In this document: piece by piece, positions 8,894 through 17,998 of the stretch
Layout of the letters: each line of letters begins with the position of its first letter
How positions within the stretch are numbered: the first letter of the stretch is position 1
DNA from: Alphaproteobacteria bacterium
Lineage (GTDB): Bacteria; Pseudomonadota; Alphaproteobacteria; UBA6615
Length of the DNA stretch: 64,000 nt
NCBI GenBank assembly: GCA_028279245.1
Contig: JANQOE010000062.1
Location: 17,700-81,699, forward strand
Direction of reading: 5' to 3'
Notes under the pieces: model-generated
What the model was told of the DNA's origin: nothing
The model's input: the letters and a program-made list of their open reading frames with translations, nothing else
Databases searched by the model: none
Translations under genes and position numbers: made by a program

Positions 8894-9911
8894 CCAGCAC
8901 CTCCGCCGCAAAGTGGCAGGCACTCTCGCGGCCCAGCGCCACACTCTGCAGCGATGGACGGTCCCGCGAGCATTCCGGCTGGCGCTTCGCACACCGCGGA
9001 TGGAAGGGGCACCCGCTGGGCATGGCCGTCAGCACCGGCGGCGCCCCTTCAATAGTGCGCAGCTTCTCATGTTTCATCTCGGCGCGCGGCACCGAGTTCA
9101 TCAGGCCAATCGTGTAGGGATGCGCGGGCCGCGCCACGACCTCGGCAGTAGGGCCGCTCTCCATGACCCGGCCGCCATACATGACCATCACGCGGTCGGC
9201 GGTTTCGGCAACCACTCCGATGTCGTGGGTGATGAGGATCAGCGCCATCCCGGTTTGCTCGCGCAGTTCGGTCAGCAACTGCATGATCTGCGCTTGCACC
9301 GTGACGTCCAGCGCGGTCGTGGGTTCGTCAGCAATCAACACATCGGGGGCCAGAGCAATCGCCATGGCGATCATAATGCGTTGGCTCATGCCACCGGAGA
9401 ATTCGTAGGGATAGCTGCGGACCCGCTGCCGCGCCGAAGGGATCTTGACTTGATCCATCAACGCCACCGCCTTGTTGAGTGCGTCGCGCTTTGACGTGCC
9501 CGGGCGATGCACCCGGTACATCTCGCTGATCTGATAGCCGACCGTCAGACCGGGGTTGAGCGCCGTGACCGCGTCCTGAAACACCATGGAAACCCGGTCC
9601 CCGCGAATGCGGCGCGTCTCCGCTGGCGGCGCGTTGAGCAGATCCGTATCCCGGAAATAGACATGCCCGCCGATCTCCGCCGGTGGCGAGTCAAGCAATC
9701 CCATGATCGCCCCGACGCTGACGCTCTTACCCGAACCGGATTCCCCCAAGATGCCGACCGTCTCACCCGGACGGATCTCATAGCTGACGCCGTTCACCGC
9801 GCTAACCCGGCCATGCGGTGTCTGAAACGCAACCTGCAGGTCCGTCACCCGCAGCACGGGCGCTGCAACCTCGGCCACAGCGGCGGTCCGCGCTATATCA
9901 GCCATCGCCAT
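8886..9911 (-). CDS. Dipeptide/oligopeptide-type ABC transporter ATP-binding protein (DppD/OppD-like)
   Basis: A 341-residue ABC ATPase paired with the following DppF-like subunit. Motifs: Walker [10 protein letters not shown]-loop [11 protein letters not shown], signature [17 protein letters not shown], Walker [14 protein letters not shown]-loop [10 protein letters not shown]. The C-terminal tail has [18 protein letters not shown], the Cys pattern of the family. The start overlaps the end of the dppC-like gene by 19 bases; a second ATG two codons later is equally possible. It is the fourth gene of the transporter operon. Confidence 0.92.
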   Translation of the reverse strand: MAMADIARTAAVAEVAAPVLRVTDLQVAFQTPHGRVSAVNGVSYEIRPGETVGILGESGSGKSVSVGAIMGLLDSPPAEIGGHVYFRDTDLLNAPPAETRRIRGDRVSMVFQDAVTALNPGLTVGYQISEMYRVHRPGTSKRDALNKAVALMDQVKIPSARQRVRSYPYEFSGGMSQRIMIAMAIALAPDVLIADEPTTALDVTVQAQIMQLLTELREQTGMALILITHDIGVVAETADRVMVMYGGRVMESGPTAEVVARPAHPYTIGLMNSVPRAEMKHEKLRTIEGAPPVLTAMPSGCPFHPRCAKRQPECSRDRPSLQSVALGRESACHFAAEVLGA

Positions 9912-10825
9912 CGCTGCACCGGATCGGTAATGGTCCGCAGCCAGTTCGCCAGCAGATTAAGGCTCAGGGTTGTCAGAAAGATCGCCAGACCCGGGAACGT
10001 GATCATCCACCAGGCTTCGCGCAAATACTCGCGCCCGCGCGCGATCATCAGCCCCCATGAAGGCTCCGGCGGCTGCAATCCGAACCCGAGGAAACTGAGC
10101 CCCGCCTCGGCGAGGATCAGCAGCGCAATCTCAAGGGTCGCCAACACCAACAGCGGCGACATCATGTTCGGCAGGATATGGCGGAAGATGATCCGCATAT
10201 CCGACGCCCCGATCGACCGGGCCGCCTCGACGAACGACGACTGGCGATAGGACAGTGTGATGCCACGCGCCAGCCGGGCATAGACGACCCAGCGCACGAA
10301 CGCGAGGATCAGCACCATGTTGATCAGCCCGCCGCCGATCAGGAACAGCACGAACAGCGCGATCAGCAGCGACGGCACCGCCATAAACGCATCGACGGCA
10401 CGCATGATCACGGTTTCGACCCGGCCGCCATAGAAGCCGGCGAGCAGGCCTAGCGTGGTTCCAGCGATGCCGGAAACCGCAACCGCGACAAACCCGACCG
10501 CCAACGACGCCCGCGCCCCGAACAGCAAGCGTGTCAGCATGTCCCGGCCCAGCGCATCGGTGCCGAGCAGATGGAACTGCTCGACCCCGCCGAGACCCGA
10601 CACGGTCGAAAGCGGCGGCGCACGTCCGGCGAAGATGTTAGGTGTCAGCGGATCGTAGGGCGTGATCCACCCGGCAAACGTTGCCGCAAACACCAACGTT
10701 ACCAGGAAAACCACCGCCAGCAGGACCACCGGATCGCGTGCAAGGGCAACCAGCAGATCGCGGCTCGTGACGCGCGCCTGCCGTTCCTCCACGACCTCAG
10801 TGGCGGTGTCCGTCTCAGCGGTCAT
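9893..10825 (-). CDS. Dipeptide/oligopeptide-type ABC transporter permease (DppC/OppC-like)
   Basis: Inner-membrane permease of 310 residues. A membrane segment follows the cytosolic N-terminus (LLAVVFLVTLVFAATFAGWI), then HLLGTDALGRDMLTRLLFGA, the hallmark of DppC proteins. Several more transmembrane helices follow, with the EAA loop EAARSIGASDMRIIFRHILPN that contacts the ATPases. The start forms an ATGA overlap with the dppB-like stop. The much longer upstream frame lies entirely inside dppB and is not real. Confidence 0.92.
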   Translation of the reverse strand: MTAETDTATEVVEERQARVTSRDLLVALARDPVVLLAVVFLVTLVFAATFAGWITPYDPLTPNIFAGRAPPLSTVSGLGGVEQFHLLGTDALGRDMLTRLLFGARASLAVGFVAVAVSGIAGTTLGLLAGFYGGRVETVIMRAVDAFMAVPSLLIALFVLFLIGGGLINMVLILAFVRWVVYARLARGITLSYRQSSFVEAARSIGASDMRIIFRHILPNMMSPLLVLATLEIALLILAEAGLSFLGFGLQPPEPSWGLMIARGREYLREAWWMITFPGLAIFLTTLSLNLLANWLRTITDPVQRWRWLI

Positions 10826-11796
10826 GCGCCGAACCGCACCCGGGGATTCAGCACCGTGTAGATTAGGTCGACAATCAGGTTGATCGCCAACACCATCAGC
10901 ACCAACAGGAAGATCGTCGCCTCGATCAACGGCACGTCCCGAATGGCCAGCGCCTCGACGGTCAACGCCCCGATGCCCGGCCACCCGAACACCGTTTCGA
11001 TAATGATGACACCGGTCACGACGTTGATCGTCTCGTCGCCGATCGTCGTGACGATGGGAATGGCGGCGTTCTTCAAGGCATGCACTGAGGCGATCTTGCG
11101 CAACGGAATACCGCGCCCCCGCGCTGCCGTAATGTAAGGTTTGGCCAGCTCGTCGAGCATGGATGACCGGGCAATCTGCGTAATCCGGCCGATCGGCCGC
11201 AGTGACAGGGCTAGGGCCGGCAACACCACATGCGCTGCCGTGCCGTAGCCTGAGGTCGGCAGCCAATCGAGCTGCACCGCGAACAGCAGAATCAGAATCA
11301 GCGCGAACCAGTATTCGACGATCGAGACACCGGCGAGCGACAGTACATTGACCATCCGGTCGCCGAACGTTCGGGGCCGCACCGCGGCATAGATCCCGAG
11401 CGGCAAGGCGACGATAACAGAAAACAGGATGGTCGCACCGCCCAGCAGTAGGGTCGGCGGGAGCCGGTCCATGGCAATCGGCAAGGTCTTGCGCGAGTCC
11501 GGAATCTCACCGTGGTTGAGCGGTTTGCTGATCCCGTACCGGAAAGTATCACCCATATCGCCGGACGCCATCCCGACGATGAAACGCTGGTATTGGACCC
11601 ACATCGGATCCTCCAGCCCCATTCGCTCGCGCAGTTCCCGCACATCGTCTTCGGTGGCGGTCGTGCCGAGCACCATGCGCGCCGGGTCGCCGATCTGCCG
11701 GTCGGCGAAAAAAACCACCGACATGACCAGCACCAGCATGATGATCGATGTCAGCAGCCGGCGCGCGAAGTAGCCACCTGTTATCGCGCTGATCAC
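10822..11796 (-). CDS. Dipeptide/oligopeptide-type ABC transporter permease (DppB/OppB-like)
   Basis: Inner-membrane permease of about 324 residues. The N-terminus matches DppB (ARRLLTSIIMLVLVMSVVFF, then GDPARMVLG and RELRERMGLEDPMWVQYQRF). The EAA-type loop is ITAARGRGIPLRKIASVHAL, and the C-terminus ends LNPRVRFGA as in the family. I chose the GTG start because GGAG lies 5 bases upstream; a TTG start five codons earlier has no ribosome site. It lies 67 bases after the binding-protein gene, with a strong stem-loop between them. Confidence 0.9.
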   Translation of the reverse strand: MISAITGGYFARRLLTSIIMLVLVMSVVFFADRQIGDPARMVLGTTATEDDVRELRERMGLEDPMWVQYQRFIVGMASGDMGDTFRYGISKPLNHGEIPDSRKTLPIAMDRLPPTLLLGGATILFSVIVALPLGIYAAVRPRTFGDRMVNVLSLAGVSIVEYWFALILILLFAVQLDWLPTSGYGTAAHVVLPALALSLRPIGRITQIARSSMLDELAKPYITAARGRGIPLRKIASVHALKNAAIPIVTTIGDETINVVTGVIIIETVFGWPGIGALTVEALAIRDVPLIEATIFLLVLMVLAINLIVDLIYTVLNPRVRFGA

Positions 11797-11815
11797 AGCG
11801 TCTCCGGCCAAATTC

Positions 11816-11852
11816 GTTGGCGGGGGTAATGCTTGTCTACACCCCCGCCAAC
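11816..11852 (-). other. Intercistronic stem-loop between binding protein and permease genes
   Basis: A perfect 12-bp inverted repeat (GTTGGCGGGGGT / ACCCCCGCCAAC) with a 13-base loop follows the binding-protein stop codon. No T-run follows on the transcribed strand, so it is unlikely to be a full terminator. Such hairpins after the binding-protein gene commonly protect the upstream mRNA, giving more binding protein than permease. Confidence 0.65.
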
Positions 11853-11863
11853 AGGGAGAACCC

Positions 11864-13408
11864 TTAGTTTAGCCGCATGTTCACCGCGATGATGCGGTGA
11901 TCCAGGCCAAAGTCCCATTCAAGCCCCTCAGGCACGCCATAGGCGCGCTGCAGCAGCCCGACCGGGGCAACGACGTAGCGGTCATGACCCTCCTTGACCA
12001 ATTCGCGCAACGCCTGGTGGCGCTCGTCACCGGTCAGCGAACCCGCCGCGGCAGCCCGCTGGTCAAAGCTTGGATCGCAGAACACCGAAACGATCCCGCC
12101 GCAGGAATAGTGAGCACCGAAGGTCGCGCCGTAGTCCATCAGCGGGTTCGCCTGCACGTGCAGCCAGGCATAGGCCCGTTCCGGATTTGGCTTGGTTGTG
12201 GCCCGCGGATTGAACACACCGGGTTCTTCGACGGCAACGGTGGTCGGTACGCCGACGGACGTCAGCATGGCGCCCATCGCCTCGACCATCTCGCCATTGC
12301 GCGGTGTCGAGCCCTGCCGGGTCGAGATATGGACGCTTGGAATTTCCGCGCCGCCACCCTTCAGTTGATCGACGATTGCTCGGGCGCCGGCCGGATCGTA
12401 TGCGTACTGCGCGATCTCATCGTGGAAACCGGTTGCCACGCTCGGCAACATCTGCCCCGCCAGCGGCTCGCCGAGCCCCATCAGGTTCTGCCGGATGCCT
12501 TCCCAGTCGATCCCAGTGAAGATCGCCTTACGGAAGTCGGTGTCGGCAAGCAACGGATGCGCGCCGTGATAGTCGAGCCTGAACTGCAGGAACGTGTCGG
12601 AGCCCTTGACCAAGCATTTGATGTCCGCCTCGCCATCGAAACGCTCGCATTCCTCTTTTGTCAGGAACATTGCGATGTGGGCTTCCTTACTTTCGACCAT
12701 GGCCGCCCGCACGATCGGCTCAGGCCGCCAGACGACACGCAGGCTGTCGAAGAAGATCTCGCCATAAGTGTCTTCTGCCGCGTTGCCCCACCAATCCGCG
12801 TTGGCCTTGGCCGTCCAGAACTGGCCTTGCTCCCATTCGTCGAAAACGTAGGGGCCGGTGCCGATCGGATGCACGTCATGCGCCGCCGGGTCTTCGAGGA
12901 TCTGCTTGGCGGAGGTCAGACCTGCCAGATAAATCCGCCGTGGCAACAGCGGGTCCGGCGTCTCGGTAATCACTGCCACGGTCGACTTGTCGACGGCTTC
13001 CGCGGTGATCTGCGGGCCCATCATCTCCCGCACACTGAAATTGTTCTCGGGGTCGTAGAGCCAGTTGATGCTGACTGCTGCGGCCTCGCCGTCCAACGCG
13101 GTGCCGTCGTGGAACGCCACGCCGTCGCGCAGCGTGAAGTGCCAGACGGTCGGCTCGACCTGTTCCCAACTGGTCGCCAGCATTGGTAGGACCTCGTTGG
13201 TCGCCGGGTCGAGGCGCGTCAGGTTTTCGATAACGTTGCGAAGCCCGACGCCGTTGATTTCCTTGTAGGTGACCTGGGCCTGCATGGACTGCGGCTCCTG
13301 GTTGGCGACAACCACCAACTCGCCGCCACCGCCGATCGCCCAAGCCGGGCCGATGGCGGTTGCACCAAACACCGCGCCCAAGAGGAGCGCGCGTCTCAAC
13401 TGGGTCAT
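11864..13408 (-). CDS. Extracellular solute-binding protein, family 5
   Basis: Periplasmic ligand-binding protein of 514 residues and first gene of the Dpp-type transporter operon. The Sec signal peptide begins MTQLRRALLLGAVFGATAIG and ends near AWA. The mature part has family-5 landmarks: VIENLTRLDPATNEVLPMLA, WHFTLRDGVAFHDGTALDGE and HPIGTGPYVFDEW. The ATG preceded by GGGAAGGG was chosen; the frame is open another 22 codons upstream into the operator. The operator 60 bases upstream links it to the regulon of the LacI gene at 14.9 kb. The ligand is unknown; isomerase, oxygenase and inositol genes nearby argue against peptides (inference). Confidence 0.92.
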   Translation of the reverse strand: MTQLRRALLLGAVFGATAIGPAWAIGGGGELVVVANQEPQSMQAQVTYKEINGVGLRNVIENLTRLDPATNEVLPMLATSWEQVEPTVWHFTLRDGVAFHDGTALDGEAAAVSINWLYDPENNFSVREMMGPQITAEAVDKSTVAVITETPDPLLPRRIYLAGLTSAKQILEDPAAHDVHPIGTGPYVFDEWEQGQFWTAKANADWWGNAAEDTYGEIFFDSLRVVWRPEPIVRAAMVESKEAHIAMFLTKEECERFDGEADIKCLVKGSDTFLQFRLDYHGAHPLLADTDFRKAIFTGIDWEGIRQNLMGLGEPLAGQMLPSVATGFHDEIAQYAYDPAGARAIVDQLKGGGAEIPSVHISTRQGSTPRNGEMVEAMGAMLTSVGVPTTVAVEEPGVFNPRATTKPNPERAYAWLHVQANPLMDYGATFGAHYSCGGIVSVFCDPSFDQRAAAAGSLTGDERHQALRELVKEGHDRYVVAPVGLLQRAYGVPEGLEWDFGLDHRIIAVNMRLN

Positions 13409-13467
13409 ATGTCCCTTCCCTTGAATGTTACGGAGTTGAAATCGTTCCAACTCGCTGGCATTCTTGT

Positions 13468-13485
13468 TTTGCAATCGGTTGCAAT
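13468..13485. promoter_or_regulatory. LacI-type operator (TTGCAATCGGTTGCAA) upstream of the transporter operon
   Basis: The core TTGCAATCGGTTGCAA is a near-perfect palindrome with a central CG and TTGCAA arms. It lies about 60 bases upstream of the binding-protein start. Closely matching sites occur at three other promoters in the window, which makes chance unlikely. Confidence 0.75.
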
Positions 13486-13545
13486 TCTGCGGCGATTGGA
13501 GCTGAACGTCAAGGTCGAAGCGGACTGTTGAGAGGAAAACCGTCC

Positions 13546-14742
13546 TTAGAGCCGGCGCAGATAGGCGTCCACCTCACGCTGGCTCATCCGACTAAACTGC
13601 TCTTCCTTGAACTTCTCCCGCATCTTGGCCCGTGGATGCATATAGCCCGCACCGATCACGGCCTCGCCTCTGTCGCAAACGACAAGGCGGGAGGTGCGTT
13701 GCCCGTGTGGTGAGAGTTCCTCCCACCTTTCGTACGGCATGCATCGCATGATGCCCTCGCTGCGGAACCAGGGCGCGTAGTACTCGATGTTCGGCATAGC
13801 CCGGACCTCCCTGGAGAGGTTAGGCGTTCCACCGTGCCAGGCTCGGATATCGCGCAATACGGCGCATCCGGCGGGCGCCGGGCATACCGTGCTCAGTTTC
13901 ATCCAGTCGGGCTCATCGGCCAGGTTGGGGATCGGCGCGCGCCAACGCTGGCTGCCCGGGATCTGGCGGATCGGGCCGTTCACCGGTGTCAGGTCAACCA
14001 TCGGGAAATTGACGGTCAGCACCGGGACCGGCAGGTCCCGCATATTGATGTGCCCGAAGGGGTCGGGGAGTTCAGACCACATATTGTCCGAATGCAGGCC
14101 CTGATACTCGATCGCTCCCGGCATCGCGATGTCGCCGCCGCCACCGCCGACGACGTAGTTGGCTGAGCCGAAGATCTCGGTCAGGATCGGCGTCAGCGTC
14201 TCCAGATCGATGAGTTCGCACCACGCTTTCTCATGCAGCATGTGCCGCGAGGCCGAACCACCGCCGAACGAGTAGCGGTGGGGCAGGCCGCCAGCGCCGC
14301 CGCCGGCCGAGCAGTCCGGGTCGTCAGCCATGAGGCTCTCGATTGCCCGCGCCGACGCCGCCTGTATTCTGGCCAGTTGTGCGGGGCTGAGCGCATCGCG
14401 AACCACCACGAATCCGTCTCGGTTGAACCGGTCGGCGGCGCGTTTGACGTCGCTAGGCGATTGAATCTCCAGGCCTTTTATGCCGTTTTCCCGGAGCAGC
14501 CGCTCGCGTAGGGCGACCACGTTCGGGTCGTCATAGGCACGGGTCCACGTCGCGCAGGTCGGGTCACCGCCCACCAGATTTCGGTGCTCAGGCGTCGTTT
14601 CGATCTCGATCTCACCCATCGGCGTGTCGAGACCTTGCGGGTTATCGTTGTAGAGTGTCTCTTTCGGCCGGTTCGCGAAGCCGTTTGGCGGGACGGACGC
14701 GTTCCAACCAACGGTTTTGGTGTTTTCGGTTTGTGCCACCAT
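13546..14742 (-). CDS. PhyH-family Fe(II)/2-oxoglutarate oxygenase
   Basis: A 398-residue second member of the phytanoyl-CoA dioxygenase superfamily, distinct from the one at 5.8 kb. The metal triad is H217-S-D219 (GLHSDNMW) and H303 (IRAWHGGTPNLS), with R311 or R314 as the likely 2-oxoglutarate anchor. FNRDGFVVVRDALSP is the usual family entry motif. A strong GGGAGGAGG ribosome site precedes the ATG. It is divergent from a LacI gene with a TTGCAACCGATTGCAG site in the shared promoter. It is co-oriented with the transporter operon but separated from it by a further operator. A role in oxidising the imported compound is inferred. Confidence 0.86.
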   Translation of the reverse strand: MVAQTENTKTVGWNASVPPNGFANRPKETLYNDNPQGLDTPMGEIEIETTPEHRNLVGGDPTCATWTRAYDDPNVVALRERLLRENGIKGLEIQSPSDVKRAADRFNRDGFVVVRDALSPAQLARIQAASARAIESLMADDPDCSAGGGAGGLPHRYSFGGGSASRHMLHEKAWCELIDLETLTPILTEIFGSANYVVGGGGGDIAMPGAIEYQGLHSDNMWSELPDPFGHINMRDLPVPVLTVNFPMVDLTPVNGPIRQIPGSQRWRAPIPNLADEPDWMKLSTVCPAPAGCAVLRDIRAWHGGTPNLSREVRAMPNIEYYAPWFRSEGIMRCMPYERWEELSPHGQRTSRLVVCDRGEAVIGAGYMHPRAKMREKFKEEQFSRMSQREVDAYLRRL

Positions 14743-14800
14743 CTGCCTCCTCCCGATCCAGCAGAGCCCGACACTATGAGTCTGTCACGGCGGATAGGGT

Positions 14801-14818
14801 TTTGCAACCGATTGCAGG
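14801..14818. promoter_or_regulatory. LacI-type operator between phyH-like and lacI genes
   Basis: TTGCAACCGATTGCAG has one perfect TTGCAA arm and one arm with a single mismatch around a central CG. It lies 59 bases from the oxygenase start and about 76 bases from the divergent lacI start, so it could control both, including autoregulation. Confidence 0.7.
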
Positions 14819-14893
14819 ATATTGAAGACGAAGAACTGACGAAGTACTCTTTCGAGCGAAGATGATGAAATCTCTAACTATTTCCTGGCGACG

Positions 14894-15919
14894 ATGAAAC
14901 TGAAGCGGCCCGGTCGGGTAACTGTCCAAGATGTCGCCGAGGCGGCTGGTGTTTCCAGGTCGGCGGTCTCGCGAACCTTCACTGATGGCGCCAGCGTGTC
15001 GGGTCGCACCCGGGCGAAGGTCGAGGCCGCGGCCGAGCGGCTCGGCTACTTTCCGAACGCGCTGGCACGGAGCCTGACAACTCGCCGCACCCGGCTGATC
15101 GGCCTTGTCTCCAACAACTTCGAAAACCCGGCCTTCATGGAGGTTTTCGATCTCTTCACCCGGCGGCTGCAGGACCGTGGCTTGCGCCCCTTGCTGCTGA
15201 ACCTGACGGAGAACAGCGATCCGGCAGCGTCGGCGCGCATGTTGCTGCAATACAGTGTCGACGGCGTGATTCTCGCATCATCGACGCTGTCGCCTGAGTT
15301 CGTTGGCTCTTTCGTGGATGCGGGCCTGCCGGTTGTTCATGCATTTGGCCGCTACACAAAGGGTGGCGACACCAGCGTCATCACCGTCGACAACGCCCAT
15401 GGTGGGGAGTTGGCGGCGCGGCGCTTCGTTGACGGCGGCTACCGGGCCATTGGCATTCTGGGCGGACCGCGCGACGCGACCTCGACAGAAGATCGGCTCA
15501 AAGGCTTTAGCAAGGCGATGAAGAAAGCCGGCTTGACCATTCGGGCCAGGCGCTTTGCCGAGGAGTACACGCACGACGCCGGCAGCAGCGCGCTCAGGGC
15601 CCTGCTCGCCGAGACGCAGTTGGACGGGATCTTCTGCGGCGACGACATTCTGGCGATGGGCGCCCGCGACGCCTGTCGCGAGCTAGGGCTCGAAGTACCG
15701 GAGGACATCGGGCTAATCGGATTCAACGACCTGACGATGGCCGCCTGGCGTTCGTATGACCTGACAACGATACGCCAACCCATTCGCGAGATCACGCTCA
15801 CCGCGGTCGACCAAGTCGTGTCGCTCGTCAACGAACCGGACCGCGCTCCCGAGAGCCGGCTGTTTCCGTGCAGCCTGGTCGAGCGCGGGTCGCTGCGGCC
15901 CCTGCAGTCAGCGCTCTAA
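14894..15919 (+). CDS. LacI-family regulator, proposed master of the local cyclitol/sugar regulon
   Basis: A 341-residue LacI/GalR protein. The DNA-binding domain is canonical: VTVQDVAEAAGVSRSAVSRT at about residues 9-28, and a hinge helix NALARSLTTRRT carrying the Leu that wedges into a central CG step in classical family members. The sensor domain shows DGVILASSTLS, GGPRDATSTEDRLKGF, FCGDDILAMGARDA and GLIGFNDLTMAAW. Its own promoter contains the TTGCAA-nCGn-TTGCAA operator seen at four places, so it is the best candidate regulator of the whole set (inference). The final 4 bases overlap the convergent oxidoreductase gene. The ribosome site is weak. Confidence 0.9.
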   Translation: MKLKRPGRVTVQDVAEAAGVSRSAVSRTFTDGASVSGRTRAKVEAAAERLGYFPNALARSLTTRRTRLIGLVSNNFENPAFMEVFDLFTRRLQDRGLRPLLLNLTENSDPAASARMLLQYSVDGVILASSTLSPEFVGSFVDAGLPVVHAFGRYTKGGDTSVITVDNAHGGELAARRFVDGGYRAIGILGGPRDATSTEDRLKGFSKAMKKAGLTIRARRFAEEYTHDAGSSALRALLAETQLDGIFCGDDILAMGARDACRELGLEVPEDIGLIGFNDLTMAAWRSYDLTTIRQPIREITLTAVDQVVSLVNEPDRAPESRLFPCSLVERGSLRPLQSAL

Positions 15920-17058
15920 GACAGATCGACCCACGCGCCGCGCGCCTGGGCCGATTGGGCGGCCGCGTGGATGATTCGAATGGAATGCAGCCCGTCTTCC
16001 GCCGTGGGATAGCTTTCGGCGAGGGGGTCGGCTGCCTTGCCGGCCTGACGGGCCCGGATGACGTCGGCCAGATCCTTGTAGATGTTGGCGAAGGCCAAGG
16101 GCATGCCCTCCGGATGGCCGATCGTCACGTGCGACGCGCGTTGCGCCTCGGGCGACAGACCCGCCGCGCCCCGTTCGATCACTTGGGTCTGGCTGTTGAG
16201 TGGCGTCCAATAGAGCTGGTTCGGCTGCTCTTGCGCCCAGCGCAGCCCGCCTTGCTCACCGAAGACCTGCAGCGTAAGGCCATGCATGCGGCCGATCGCA
16301 ACGCCGCTGGTCCAGAGGCGCCCGACTACACCGTCCGTCATCCGGAAATTGACCATTGCGTCGTCTTCGAGCACGCGGCCCGTGACGCATGACGCAAAGT
16401 CGGCGCTGAGCGAGGCGATGTTCTGGCCGTTGACGTAGCAGGCCAGATGCTGGGCGTGGATGCCACAGTCGGCGAAGACTGCCGAAACACCCGCTTGCGC
16501 CGGATCGAAGCGCCACCGTACCCGCGGATTATCCTGGTCCCTGGCGTCAGCCTGAAAGCCGTGCGCGAACTCGGCCACCACCAGACGCAACGCGCCAAGA
16601 TCGCCACGCGCGACCATCGCGCGCATCTGCCGGACCAATGCGTAACCGGAATAGCCGTAGTTCACCGCGCAGATCTGACCCGTTCGCCGGGCAAGACCGG
16701 CGAGTTCCTCGGCCTCGGCGACGGTAACGGTCATTGGCTTCTCGCAAAGCACATGAAAGCCGGCGTTGAGGAAGGCCCGACAAATCTCGAAGTGGGTGGC
16801 GTTGGGCGTCGCTATGGTCACCAGGTCCACACGATCCGGCCGCGCGGTCTCCTTCTCCAGCATTTCCCGCCAATCGCCATAGGCGCGGTCAGCACTGATG
16901 CCGAGACGTTCGGCATATGCCTTCCCGCGGGCCGGATCGGCGTCCAGTGCCCCGGCAGCGAAAGTGAACGTGTTGTCGAGACCGGCAGCAATTCTGTGGG
17001 CCGAACCGATTTGGCTGCCTTCGCCGCCGCCGACCAAGCCCCAGCTGAGTTTTTGCAC
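15916..17058 (-). CDS. Gfo/Idh/MocA-family oxidoreductase
   Basis: A 380-residue NAD(P)-dependent dehydrogenase of the family that includes inositol 2-dehydrogenase and glucose-fructose oxidoreductase. The Rossmann motif is GLVGGGEGSQIGSAH near the N-terminus; VTIATPNATHFE and CEKPMTVTVAEAEEL (the catalytic EKP Lys) follow; the second domain has FADCGIHAQHLACYV with the usual D-xxxH. It starts at a GTG preceded by a GGGGG stretch. It is the last gene of the leftward three-gene operon with the IolE-like barrel and a second Gfo/Idh protein. Sugar or cyclitol oxidation is likely; the exact substrate is not determinable. Confidence 0.88.
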   Translation of the reverse strand: MQKLSWGLVGGGEGSQIGSAHRIAAGLDNTFTFAAGALDADPARGKAYAERLGISADRAYGDWREMLEKETARPDRVDLVTIATPNATHFEICRAFLNAGFHVLCEKPMTVTVAEAEELAGLARRTGQICAVNYGYSGYALVRQMRAMVARGDLGALRLVVAEFAHGFQADARDQDNPRVRWRFDPAQAGVSAVFADCGIHAQHLACYVNGQNIASLSADFASCVTGRVLEDDAMVNFRMTDGVVGRLWTSGVAIGRMHGLTLQVFGEQGGLRWAQEQPNQLYWTPLNSQTQVIERGAAGLSPEAQRASHVTIGHPEGMPLAFANIYKDLADVIRARQAGKAADPLAESYPTAEDGLHSIRIIHAAAQSAQARGAWVDLS

Positions 17059-17076
17059 GGACGTCTGGCCCCCTAG

Positions 17077-17973
17077 TCAGCCATTGAAGCCGATGGAACG
17101 AAGGTACTCGCGATTGGCGCGGGAGTCGTCGAGCGGCGATGTCGAACCCTGTGGGTCACAGTCCTGTTCAACAGTGCACCAGCCTTTGTACCCGGCATTC
17201 TCAAGTACGTCGCGGACGGCCCGAAAGTCGACGGCACCGCGCCCCAAGTTGCAGAAGATACCGTCGGCACAGGCATCGTAGAAGTCAGTTCGGTTGGCGA
17301 TGACCCGCCGCTGCACCAGCGGATCGATATCCTTGAAGTGCATGTAAACGATCCGGTCCATGTGACGCTTCATGAAGGCAACTGGGTCGAAGCCGGCGTA
17401 CACGCTGTGGCCGGTGTCGAGGCAGATCTTCAGGATGCCTGCGTCGATTTCGCCAAGCATCCGTTCGAGCTCGGGCTCGAAGTCGCAGAACCCGCCGGCA
17501 TGCGCATGGATGCTGACGGTCAGTCCGTAGTCCTCCGTGCCCATTTTCGCGACGGTGCGGACCCGGTCCAACATTTTTGCCCAGCTATCACCGTTCATTT
17601 GCTCCGCCTCATCGGGGCGCCCAGCCGTCGGTGCGCGTCGTGGAGAGATGGAGTCGATCAGCACCAAATGCTCCGCCCCGTGGCTTTGCAACGACCGGCA
17701 GGTACGGCGGCTCGCATCGAGAACCCTGTCCCACTTTGCCTCGTCGTGAAACGGCTGAAAGACGACGCCACCAACCAGCGACAGCCCGTTCTTGGCCAGC
17801 CCATCCGCCAACACGGCCGGGTCTTCCGGCATGAAACCGATCGGGCCGAGTTCGATGCCCGCATATCCCGTTGCCGCGGCCTCGTTCAATACCTTCGCCC
17901 AGGGCGGGTTGCGGGGGTCGTCGGGAAACTCGACGCCCCACGAACAAGGGGCGTTACTGATACGAATCGACAC
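17077..17973 (-). CDS. IolE-like TIM-barrel protein (candidate inosose dehydratase)
   Basis: A 298-residue xylose-isomerase-like barrel. The opening ISNAPCSWGVEFPDDPRNPP, then GYAGIELGPIGFMPEDPAVL, resembles inosose dehydratase (IolE), which removes water from 2-keto-myo-inositol to make the dione cleaved by IolD. Probable metal-site segments are SIHAHAGGFCDFEPELERML, CLDTGHSVYAGFDP, YMHFKDIDP and CTVEQDCDPQG. The GTG start has GGAGG upstream. The operon lies divergent from iolDCB with a shared operator, which supports an iolE role. Related barrels with other sugar-isomerase functions look similar, so the exact reaction is not certain. Confidence 0.72.
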   Translation of the reverse strand: MSIRISNAPCSWGVEFPDDPRNPPWAKVLNEAAATGYAGIELGPIGFMPEDPAVLADGLAKNGLSLVGGVVFQPFHDEAKWDRVLDASRRTCRSLQSHGAEHLVLIDSISPRRAPTAGRPDEAEQMNGDSWAKMLDRVRTVAKMGTEDYGLTVSIHAHAGGFCDFEPELERMLGEIDAGILKICLDTGHSVYAGFDPVAFMKRHMDRIVYMHFKDIDPLVQRRVIANRTDFYDACADGIFCNLGRGAVDFRAVRDVLENAGYKGWCTVEQDCDPQGSTSPLDDSRANREYLRSIGFNG

Positions 17974-17998
17974 TCTTTTCCTCCGAGCGGCATCAGCC

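Noticed and set aside
9893..11266. A 457-residue reading of the dppC-like gene
   Set aside because: The extra N-terminus lies wholly within dppB and has no permease features; the ATGA overlap gives the proper start.
11897..13189. A 430-codon open frame antisense to the family-5 binding protein
   Set aside because: High-GC shadow frame; the opposite strand has a signal peptide and family motifs.
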